Assembly: GCA_025455225.1 (NCBI GenBank) | Contig: JALOMY010000253.1 | Location: forward strand, 1-5,414 | DNA length: 5,414 nucleotides | Direction: 5' to 3' | DNA from: Cyclobacteriaceae bacterium | Lineage (GTDB): Bacteria > Bacteroidota > Bacteroidia > Cytophagales > Cyclobacteriaceae | Notes under the pieces: generated by a model | What the model was told of the DNA's origin: nothing | The model's input: only the letters and a program-made list of their open reading frames with translations | Databases searched by the model: none | Shown here: positions 1 through 5,414 of the stretch, one piece after another | Position numbering within the stretch: position 1 is the first letter of the stretch | Layout: every line of letters starts with the position of its first letter | Translations under genes and position numbers: made by a program

Positions 1-903
1 AAATCTCTCCAAATAGGTCCTGGTGACGAGGTGATTACACCCGCATTTGGTTGCATCCCATCATCAGAAGTTATCAGTCTGGCCGGTGCTAAACCGGTCT
101 TTGCCGAAGTTGATCCGATTTATTATACCCTCGATCCGGAAGATGTCCAACGAAAAATCACATCCCGAACCAAAGCCATTATTGCGGTTCATTTATATGG
201 TCAGGCTGCACCTGTTGACCAGCTCAAAAAAAAAATTTGCGAAGATCAAAACATCATACTGATTGAGGACTGTGCACAGGCCCATCTTACAGATTTGGCG
301 GGCAAACCGGCTGGTACCTGGGGAATTGCTTCTGCCTTTAGTTTTTATCCTACAAAAAATTTAGGTGCCTATGGCGATGCCGGGTGCATTGTAACTCAGG
401 ATGCTTTGCTTGCCGAAACCATAAGACGATTTGCGAATCATGGTGCCTTACAAAAAGACGACCATCAGTTTGAGGGCACCAACAGTCGTTTGGACACCCT
501 GCAGGCAGCTATACTTTCCGTAAAACTAAACTACCTCAAACAATGGAATGAGCAGCGAAGAGTCCTTGCCCGTTATTATCAAGAAACATTAAACTCAATT
601 GATTCGTTGGTACTGCCGCGTGAAAGACCTGAATCAACGCACACCTTTCACTTGTTTGGCATCCGAACCCCTTATCGGGATTCCTTGAAAAAGTACCTGG
701 CCGCACAAGGCATTGAAACCCTGATTCACTATCCGAAAGGATTACCCTATACTGATGCTTACGCTCAATATCATGCTAAACCGGAAGATTTCCCGGTTAC
801 GTATGAACTTCAGAACCAAATTCTTTCCCTGCCCCTTTATCCCGGATTAAGCAACGATCAAATTCAATTTATTGCTGAATCAATCAAGCGATATTTTTCA
901 TAA
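1..903 (+). CDS. DegT/DnrJ/EryC1/StrS family PLP-dependent sugar aminotransferase (5' partial)
   Basis: The reading frame is open from base 1 and ends at TAA 901-903, giving 300 visible residues. Family members usually have about 360-380, so some 60-70 N-terminal residues lie outside the window; the first visible residues, IGPGDEVITPAFG, match the family's GxGDEVI region. Visible hallmarks (numbering from base 1) are GAKPVFAEVD, TKAIIAVHLYG, EDCAQAH (its Asp pairs with the PLP pyridine nitrogen), SFYPTKNLGAYGDAG (Lys119, the Schiff-base lysine) and GTNSRLDTLQAAIL, and near the C-terminus a HYP and an SLPLYP motif. These enzymes are cytosolic and transfer an amino group, usually from glutamate, to a keto sugar nucleotide for O-antigen, capsule or similar glycans. 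The pattern resembles the FdtB/QdtB and WbpE branches, but the substrate cannot be assigned. A WecA-like transferase follows 53 bases downstream, supporting a polysaccharide role. The gene carries a run of ten A at 226-235. Family assignment is firm; substrate is unknown. Confidence 0.93.
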   Translation, partial: KSLQIGPGDEVITPAFGCIPSSEVISLAGAKPVFAEVDPIYYTLDPEDVQRKITSRTKAIIAVHLYGQAAPVDQLKKKICEDQNIILIEDCAQAHLTDLAGKPAGTWGIASAFSFYPTKNLGAYGDAGCIVTQDALLAETIRRFANHGALQKDDHQFEGTNSRLDTLQAAILSVKLNYLKQWNEQRRVLARYYQETLNSIDSLVLPRERPESTHTFHLFGIRTPYRDSLKKYLAAQGIETLIHYPKGLPYTDAYAQYHAKPEDFPVTYELQNQILSLPLYPGLSNDQIQFIAESIKRYFS

Positions 904-956
904 TTACTTCTTAACTAACTCCTGCATTAATCTCTATTTTTACTGATCCACAGGTT

Positions 957-2018
957 ATGATTTCAATCCTGGCATCTGCAATAACTTCCCTGATCATCTG
1001 TTTCATGATCATGCCTGTGATTATCAAGTATTCCCTTAAAAAAAATATTGTCGATATCCCCGGAGACCGTAAAGTGCATAATAAGCTCACGCCTTCCATG
1101 GGTGGTATTTCCATTTATATTGCATTCATTATTGCATCATTAATCTGGACTGAGATTTCATTATGGAGCCAATTACGGATTGTGCTTGTTGCGTTAACCC
1201 TCGTATTCTTCATTGGAGTTCGCGATGACCTGGTGCCTTTACAACCCATCACCAAAATTATCGGACAGATATTAGCGGCCATTATCGTTATTGTAGTCTA
1301 CGACATCCGGTTAAAATCATTCTATGGTCTGGCTGGTATTTATGATATACCTCAATGGTTTGGAATCATCATTTCCATCTTTACCATCGTTGTTATTACC
1401 AATGCATTCAATCTCATTGACGGATTGGATGGGCTGGCGGGCACTGTGGGGAGTCTGGCATTACTCTTCTTTGGATCCTGGTTTTACCTTACCGGTGATT
1501 TTGTTTTTTCCATACTTAGCTTTTCATTATTCGGAGCACTTATTGGCTTTTTGATTTTCAATTGGGAACCTTCACGGGTTTTTATGGGCGATACCGGTAC
1601 TATGATAACGGGCATGATGTTATCCATCTCCAGTATCCATTTTATTGATTCTAATTTTAATCTTCCGAATGACCATCCCTTCCGCTTGAATACATCGGTT
1701 TCTGCTGCTGTTGCGGTTCTCATTATCCCTCTGGTTGATACTCTGCGTGTATTTATCGTACGGATTGTGCGCAGGCAATCGCCTTTTAAGGCGGACAAAA
1801 ACCACATCCATCATGCCCTGATCCGGCTGGGCTTGAGTCACAGTAAAACCAGCTTATTATTGGGTGGAACCCAATTTGCTTTCATTGGATTGGTTATTCT
1901 TTTAAAAGACTTCAACGATAATTACCTGCTGGCTGGAATTATCGTACTGGCCGTAATCTTAAGTCTTTTCCTCGATCATTGGGTACAAAAGCAATCTGAA
2001 AAACAATCTGCGGTTTAA
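957..2018 (+). CDS. WecA/TagO-like undecaprenyl-phosphate sugar-1-phosphate transferase (glycosyltransferase family 4, MraY superfamily)
   Basis: This is a 353-residue polytopic inner-membrane protein, a normal length for the family, with about ten hydrophobic segments. It should transfer a sugar-1-phosphate, commonly GlcNAc-1-P, from a UDP-sugar to undecaprenyl phosphate, the first membrane step of O-antigen, teichoic-acid-like or other glycan synthesis. Diagnostic motifs are all present: a cytoplasmic DIPGDRKVHNKLTPSMGG loop (33-50), the Mg-binding Asp pair D90-D91, NAFNLIDGLDGL (149-160), MGDTG (210-214), and the basic-loop motif HIHHALIRLGLSH (283-295), which is the WecA/TagO-type HIHH signature rather than that of MraY proper. 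The ATG at 957 is the only start that keeps the first membrane helix; it has only a weak CAGG before it, as expected in Bacteroidota. A one-mismatch -7-like element, TATTTTTA, lies at 935-942, so the gene may be read through from the aminotransferase or have a weak promoter. The sugar donor cannot be told from sequence. Confidence 0.93.
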   Translation: MISILASAITSLIICFMIMPVIIKYSLKKNIVDIPGDRKVHNKLTPSMGGISIYIAFIIASLIWTEISLWSQLRIVLVALTLVFFIGVRDDLVPLQPITKIIGQILAAIIVIVVYDIRLKSFYGLAGIYDIPQWFGIIISIFTIVVITNAFNLIDGLDGLAGTVGSLALLFFGSWFYLTGDFVFSILSFSLFGALIGFLIFNWEPSRVFMGDTGTMITGMMLSISSIHFIDSNFNLPNDHPFRLNTSVSAAVAVLIIPLVDTLRVFIVRIVRRQSPFKADKNHIHHALIRLGLSHSKTSLLLGGTQFAFIGLVILLKDFNDNYLLAGIIVLAVILSLFLDHWVQKQSEKQSAV

Positions 2019-2045
2019 AGAACTGATCCTAAACCGATAAAATTG

Positions 2046-2053
2046 TACTTTTG
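2046..2053 (+). promoter_or_regulatory. Bacteroidota-type -7 promoter element for pheS
   Basis: TACTTTTG is an exact match to the Bacteroidota primary-sigma -7 consensus TAnnTTTG. It sits in the 52-base gap between the WecA-like gene and pheS, with 17 bases between its last G and the ATG. The -33 side is weak: CTG at 2023-2025 stands where TTG is expected, with a 20-base spacer. If real, transcription would begin only about 10 bases before the pheS start codon and would include the downstream dehydrogenase gene. Confidence 0.6.
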
Positions 2054-2070
2054 AAGTTTAGAATCCTGCA

Positions 2071-3090
2071 ATGGAAAATCGTATTCGAACAATTGCCAAT
2101 GAAGTGGCTGCCTATTCAGCATCCGATAAACAGGGCGTGGAACAGTTCCGGTTAAGCTATATCAGCAAAAAAGGTCTGATCACTGAGTTGTTTGATGAAA
2201 TGAAGAAACTCCCGCCTGAAGAAAAAAAGAAGGTGGGTAAAATATTGAACGAACTCAAACAAGCTGCTGAAGCCAAGCTGGCCGAATTAAATGAACAGCT
2301 TGAACGCAGTACCGCTTCTTCGATAGATCTGGATCTTACCCTTCCCCCGGTAACTCAGACTGTAGGCAACCAACATCCGCTTACCTTAACCCGAAACCGG
2401 ATTATTGAAATATTCGAGCGTCTTGGATTCAATGTGGCTGATGGGCCTGAAATTGAAGATGACTGGCATAACTTTTCTGCGCTGAATTTTCCGGAAAATC
2501 ATCCGGCCCGCGAAATGCAGGATACCTTTTTCATTGAAAAGAATCCGGATATTCTTCTGCGCACACATACTTCTAATGTCCAGGTGCGGTTGATGCGCGA
2601 ACAAAAACCACCCATCCGCGCAATCATGCCTGGTAGAGTGTATCGAAATGAAGCCATTTCGGCCCGTGCCCATTGCTTCTTTCACCAGGTTGAAGTGTTA
2701 TATGTAGATAAAAATGTTGGCTTCGCTGATTTGAAACAGACTCTCTATCACTTTGCAAAAGAAATGTATGGTAAAGATATTCAGATCCGGTTTCGGCCAT
2801 CGTTTTTTCCTTTCACCGAACCCAGCGCAGAGATTGACATCACCTGCCTGATATGTAAAGGCTCAGGATGCAATGTTTGCAAACATTCGGGTTGGGTAGA
2901 AATTGCCGGCTCTGGCATGGTTCATCCGAATGTGCTGCGGAATTGCGGTATTGATCCCGAAGAATATACCGGCTTCGCAGTTGGTATGGGAATAGAGCGC
3001 GTTACCATGTTGCGATACCAGGTTAACGATTTGAGATTGTATTCTGAAAACGATATACGTTTCCTTAAACAATTCCACACTGTCATTTAA
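2071..3090 (+). CDS. pheS: Phenylalanine--tRNA ligase alpha subunit
   Basis: This 339-residue protein is a full-length bacterial PheS, the catalytic class II synthetase subunit that pairs with PheT as an alpha2-beta2 enzyme charging tRNA-Phe in the cytosol. Residues 1-85 form the charged helical tRNA-binding arm, with SKKGLITELF (32-41) as its family mark. The catalytic core follows: HPLTLTR (102-108), GPEIEDDWHNFSALNFP (125-141, motif 1 region), DTFF (151-154), LRTHTSNVQVR (163-173), motif 2 around GRVYRNEAISARAHCFFHQVE (188-208), FRPSFFPFTEPSAEID (241-256), and motif 3 in GFAVGMGIERVTMLRY (301-316). Ala303 corresponds to the well-known E. coli Ala294 of the amino-acid pocket. A C-x2-C-x4-C-x2-C group (259, 262, 267, 270) forms a zinc-knuckle-like loop seen in many bacterial PheS proteins. 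The ATG at 2071 is preceded by a -7 element 17 bases upstream. pheT is not in the window, so pheS is not in a pheST pair here. Confidence 0.98.
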   Translation: MENRIRTIANEVAAYSASDKQGVEQFRLSYISKKGLITELFDEMKKLPPEEKKKVGKILNELKQAAEAKLAELNEQLERSTASSIDLDLTLPPVTQTVGNQHPLTLTRNRIIEIFERLGFNVADGPEIEDDWHNFSALNFPENHPAREMQDTFFIEKNPDILLRTHTSNVQVRLMREQKPPIRAIMPGRVYRNEAISARAHCFFHQVEVLYVDKNVGFADLKQTLYHFAKEMYGKDIQIRFRPSFFPFTEPSAEIDITCLICKGSGCNVCKHSGWVEIAGSGMVHPNVLRNCGIDPEEYTGFAVGMGIERVTMLRYQVNDLRLYSENDIRFLKQFHTVI

Positions 3091-3097
3091 TTGATGC

Positions 3098-3955
3098 ATG
3101 GGAATTACTTCGATTAAATCGGTGGGAATTGCCGGAGCCGGAACGATGGGCCAGGGTATTGCTCAGGTTTGTGCTTATTCCGGATACGAAGTCTGGCTTT
3201 ACGATATTAATGAAGAACTCATCCGTAATGGAATAAACCAGATTGATCGTTCCCTCCAATCCCAGATGGAAAAGGGTAAAATCAGTTCTGAAAATAAAAG
3301 CACCATTCTGAACCGGATAAAACCTCAGCCCAGCCTGCAAAGCCTTAGAGCGGATCTGATCATTGAAGCTGTTGTTGAAAAACTGGATATTAAAAAAGAG
3401 TTATTCTCAATCCTGGAAAAAGTGAACCAGGATACCTCCATTTTAACCACCAATACCTCTTCAATACCCGTAACCCAAATAGCTTCCGTGCTGAACAATC
3501 CATCACGGTTTGCGGGATTGCATTTCTTTAATCCGGCTCCGGTAATGAAGTTGGTTGAGGTTATTCGCGGAGCGGCAACCACCCCGGAAACCATTGCCGT
3601 GTTAAAACAATTTTCAGAATCATTGGGAAAAATTTGTGTTGAGGCAAAAGATTCTCCCGGATTTATCGTTAATCGGGTAGCGAGGCACTATTATGTCGAG
3701 GCACTTAAACTCGTTGAAGAAAATGTGGCTGATATTCAAACCATTGACCAATTAATGAGGTCTTGTGGTTTTAAGTTAGGGCCTTTTGAACTCATTGATC
3801 TAATTGGCGTAGATACCAATTTTTCGGTTACTACATCCATCTATAATGCCTTTCACCAGGATCCTAAGTTCAGGCCAAGCCGTATTCAGCAACAAAAAGT
3901 AGATGCCGGCCATCATGGACGAAAGAGCGGGAAGGGATTTTATGATTATCAGTAA
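3098..3955 (+). CDS. 3-hydroxybutyryl-CoA / short-chain 3-hydroxyacyl-CoA dehydrogenase
   Basis: This 285-residue cytosolic enzyme is the usual length for stand-alone 3-hydroxyacyl-CoA dehydrogenases (Hbd/PaaH/FadB2 type), which interconvert (S)-3-hydroxyacyl-CoA and 3-ketoacyl-CoA with NAD(P) in fatty-acid oxidation, butanoate or phenylacetate metabolism. The N-terminal Rossmann fold has GAGTMG (13-18), with Asp36 at the end of the second strand, suggesting NAD preference. HFFNPAPVMKLVEV (142-155) holds the catalytic dyad His142 and Glu154, and DSPGFIVNRV (185-194) holds Asn192. With Ser121 in TNTSS these four align with the Ser/His/Glu/Asn set of clostridial Hbd at a constant offset of four. 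The C-terminal helical dimer domain ends in HGRKSGKGFYDY. The gene starts seven bases after the pheS stop with no room for a separate promoter, so it is very likely cotranscribed. An ATG at 3094 is out of frame and stops at once, so 3098 is the start. The physiological chain length is unknown. Confidence 0.95.
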   Translation: MGITSIKSVGIAGAGTMGQGIAQVCAYSGYEVWLYDINEELIRNGINQIDRSLQSQMEKGKISSENKSTILNRIKPQPSLQSLRADLIIEAVVEKLDIKKELFSILEKVNQDTSILTTNTSSIPVTQIASVLNNPSRFAGLHFFNPAPVMKLVEVIRGAATTPETIAVLKQFSESLGKICVEAKDSPGFIVNRVARHYYVEALKLVEENVADIQTIDQLMRSCGFKLGPFELIDLIGVDTNFSVTTSIYNAFHQDPKFRPSRIQQQKVDAGHHGRKSGKGFYDYQ

Positions 3956-4481
3956 GCAGCATTTAGGTCAGCCTTATTCTTTGAAAAGAAATTCTGTTCT
4001 GTGGAATAAAACTAACGTGTGCAGATTTAATTACCGCGCGCGATTTTTTCTAAGCCTGCTGATTGGTATAGTTCTTCTGTTTACTTCATCTTGTTCACCA
4101 GAACTTGTGGATGATCCGATCCCACCTGCAGTGTTCGCTGACATCGTAATCAATCTGACCTATCCTGAATTCAATGATTTGAATTCACAAGGCTATCATT
4201 ATATGAGTGGGGATGTCGGAGTTCGCGGACTTATAATCCATAAAAAATCACCCACTGAATACCTGGTGTTTGAACGAAATTGTTCTTATCAACCTAACAG
4301 CGCATGTGCAACTGTGGAAGTGCACTCTTCAACGCTCTTCATGCAAGATGTCTGTTGTGGTTCAATTTTTAACTGGGATGGAAATCCTACCGGTGGACCG
4401 GCCTGGCGCCCATTACGCCAATATGTTAGTTATTTGAATGGGACAGAACTGACCATCACGGACGAGATTGAAATCCTCTGA
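3942..4481 (+). CDS. Putative lipoprotein with a degenerate Rieske-like domain
   Basis: Counted from ATG 3942 the protein has 179 residues. A hydrophobic helix follows RARFF and ends in LLFTSSC, a lipobox whose Cys is residue 51, so the mature protein should be a lipid-anchored envelope protein of about 129 residues. The mature part has a Rieske-fold pattern: VRGLIIHK, LVFERNCSY, CATVEV, CCGSIFNWDGNPTGGPAWRPLRQY, then ELTITD. Aligning on G-S-x-F, the classical C-x-H becomes Cys114-Ser-Tyr116, and the second His position is Cys139; both histidines are absent. Cysteines remain at 114, 122, 138 and 139. A classical [2Fe-2S] Rieske cluster is therefore unlikely; a structural disulfide or another metal site is possible. 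Start choice is uncertain. ATG 3942 overlaps the dehydrogenase stop by 14 bases but gives a long N-region. GTG 4017 gives a compact 26-residue lipoprotein signal (total 154 residues) and may be the true start. A near-match promoter, TATTCTTTG with one extra base, lies at 3975-3983. Function is unknown. Confidence 0.75.
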   Translation: MIISKQHLGQPYSLKRNSVLWNKTNVCRFNYRARFFLSLLIGIVLLFTSSCSPELVDDPIPPAVFADIVINLTYPEFNDLNSQGYHYMSGDVGVRGLIIHKKSPTEYLVFERNCSYQPNSACATVEVHSSTLFMQDVCCGSIFNWDGNPTGGPAWRPLRQYVSYLNGTELTITDEIEIL

Positions 4482-5329
4482 TCAAGCCATTAGCTGCTCA
4501 ATCAGGTTATCAACGGTTATACCTTCGGCTTCTGCTTTAAAGTTGCGCACCATCCGGTGCCGGAGCACCGGTTTCGCAATGGCCTGTACATCATCAATAT
4601 CGGGAGAATATTTGCCGTTAAGCAGGGCATTGCATTTAGCACCTAAAAATCCGGTACAGGTACCCTCCGTACTAAATGCTGGTAAGCAATGATTTCTTCT
4701 GCCGACAAGGTCTTGTTTACTGTCCGGGGCTCATCGGTGGTTGTATTCTTTACTACAAGCACCTCATCTTTAAACGAAGGATAGGTAAGCAGAATATTAA
4801 ACATAAACCGGTCGAGCTGGGCTTCGGGCAATGGATACGTTCCTTCCTGTTCAATCGGATTCTGTGTCGCCAGAACAAAGAATGGACGCGGCAATTCGTA
4901 ACGCTGGCCAGCAATGGTCACTGCATATTCCTGCATGGATTCAAGCAACGCAGCCTGAGTTTTGGGGGGCGTACGGTTAATTTCATCAGCCAGAACAATG
5001 TTTGCAAACACCGGTCCCTTTACAAACTTGAAATTTCGTTCCTTATCCATTGTTTCGGCTCCGATAATGTCGGAAGGCATCAGGTCGGGTGTAAACTGAA
5101 TGCGCTTGAAATGAAGATCGAGAGAAGTGGAAATCGTTTGTACGAGTAAAGTCTTAGCCAATCCGGGTACTCCCACCAGAAGAGAATGTCCCTGGCAGAA
5201 AAGTCCGGTAAGTACCAGGCGTACTACTTCATCCTGGCCAATAATGACTTTGGAAATTTCTTGAGTCAGGTTCTTATATGCGGCAGCCATGGAATCCGCT
5301 GCTTCTACATCCGATGAAAATTTCGTCAT
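4482..5329 (-). pseudogene. MoxR-family AAA+ ATPase, frame-disrupted with internal deletion
   Basis: From ATG (5329-5327) the minus strand encodes 228 residues ending at TAG 4645-4643. Conserved features are Walker A GVPGLAKT (53-60), Walker B VLADE (112-116), INRTPPKTQAALLESMQE, sensor 1 ATQNP (154-158), and the arginine finger in LPEAQLDRF (Arg174). After VRRVPVPD (220-227) the frame stops. The family's C-terminal tail resumes at once in another frame: LGAKCNALLNGKYSPDIDD, then VLRHRMVRNFKAEAEGI, ending at TGA 4484-4482 (54 residues). The two parts total about 281 residues against roughly 320-335 for intact relatives, so about 40 residues are missing. These include the expected GxxPR sensor-2 segment of the lid domain. 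MoxR ATPases act as chaperone-like partners of VWA or DUF58 proteins; no such gene lies downstream here, where a convergent gene abuts. Either the gene is truly broken, producing a lid-less ATPase, or the assembly dropped bases. The family call is firm; the pseudogene status depends on the sequence being correct. Confidence 0.88.
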
Positions 5330-5346
5330 GATACCATCTTAGTTAA

Positions 5347-5354
5347 CAAACCTA
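5347..5354 (-). promoter_or_regulatory. Bacteroidota-type -7 promoter element for moxR
   Basis: On the minus strand this reads TAGGTTTG, an exact match to TAnnTTTG. It lies 17 bases before the moxR ATG, the same spacing as the element before pheS. No convincing TTG is seen 17-23 bases further upstream, so only the -7 half is supported. The rest of the right-edge gap (5355-5414) is AT-rich, contains a run of seven T at 5379-5385, and holds no gene I can support. Confidence 0.55.
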
Positions 5355-5414
5355 GCCCAAATAAGAATAGCGTGTTGATTTTTTTACATGAACGTCAGAG
5401 TCTCTCAATTATCC

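Noticed and set aside
991..1011. Inverted repeat TGATCAT / ATGATCA with a 7-base loop just inside the WecA-like gene
   Set aside because: It is AT-rich, falls within codons for a hydrophobic helix (Ile, Met, Ser), and is not placed to hide the start codon; no operator role can be supported.
4554..4571. Perfect 7-base inverted repeat CCGGTGC / GCACCGG with a 4-base loop near the convergent gene ends, considered as a terminator
   Set aside because: No T-run follows on either strand, and the bases encode the conserved KPVLRHRM segment of MoxR, so the symmetry is most likely codon-driven.
4640..4655. Programmed ribosomal frameshift as the explanation for the moxR frame change
   Set aside because: A frameshift would restore only the tail, but about 40 conserved residues are also missing, so a deletion or assembly gap is the simpler explanation.
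4676..5149. A 157-codon open frame on the plus strand opposite moxR
   Set aside because: It lies antisense to strongly conserved MoxR motifs, its translation is Cys/Arg-rich and resembles no family I know, and its length is explained by codon bias on the other strand.
5388..5414. ATG followed by nine open codons running off the right edge, possibly a divergent gene start
   Set aside because: Nine codons are too few to judge, and no promoter or family match is visible; the opposite strand could equally hold the tail of an upstream gene ending at a TGA near 5397.
1..5414. A novel multi-gene defence, mobile or biosynthetic system
   Set aside because: All recognisable genes belong to common housekeeping, glycan or envelope families, with no phage, transposase, toxin-antitoxin, repeat-array or effector signatures.

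Overview
The window looks like a chromosomal core segment from a member of the Bacteroidota. This is inferred from moderate GC content, start sites without Shine-Dalgarno sequences, two exact matches to the Bacteroidota -7 promoter element TAnnTTTG, and a lipoprotein with a Rieske-like fold of a kind I associate with this phylum. Genus and family cannot be told from the sequence alone. No mobile element, tRNA, rRNA or CRISPR array is visible.

Layout, left to right. (1) The window opens inside a DegT/DnrJ/EryC1-family sugar aminotransferase (1-903, 5' end missing). It is followed on the same strand by a WecA/TagO-type polyprenyl-phosphate sugar-1-phosphate transferase (957-2018). Together they look like the end of a surface-polysaccharide or glycan locus: one makes an amino sugar nucleotide, the other loads a first sugar phosphate on the lipid carrier. 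(2) A promoter-like element precedes pheS, the phenylalanyl-tRNA synthetase alpha subunit (2071-3090). Seven bases later comes a 3-hydroxyacyl-CoA dehydrogenase (3098-3955), and overlapping or closely following it a small lipoprotein with a Rieske-like domain (to 4481). (3) On the opposite strand, converging on the lipoprotein gene with the two stop codons touching, is a MoxR-family AAA+ ATPase (5329 down to 4482). It has its own promoter-like element in the 85-base region at the right edge.

Two genes are unusual. The moxR reading frame is broken. After residue 227 it stops, and the conserved C-terminal tail resumes in another frame with roughly 40 residues missing, including the place where the family's GxxPR sensor-2 motif normally sits. 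This is either a real out-of-frame deletion or an assembly error. The lipoprotein keeps the Rieske scaffold but has lost both histidine ligands, while four cysteines remain, so it should not hold a classical Rieske [2Fe-2S] cluster.

I looked for a novel multi-gene system and did not find one. The remaining genes are ordinary, full-length members of known families.
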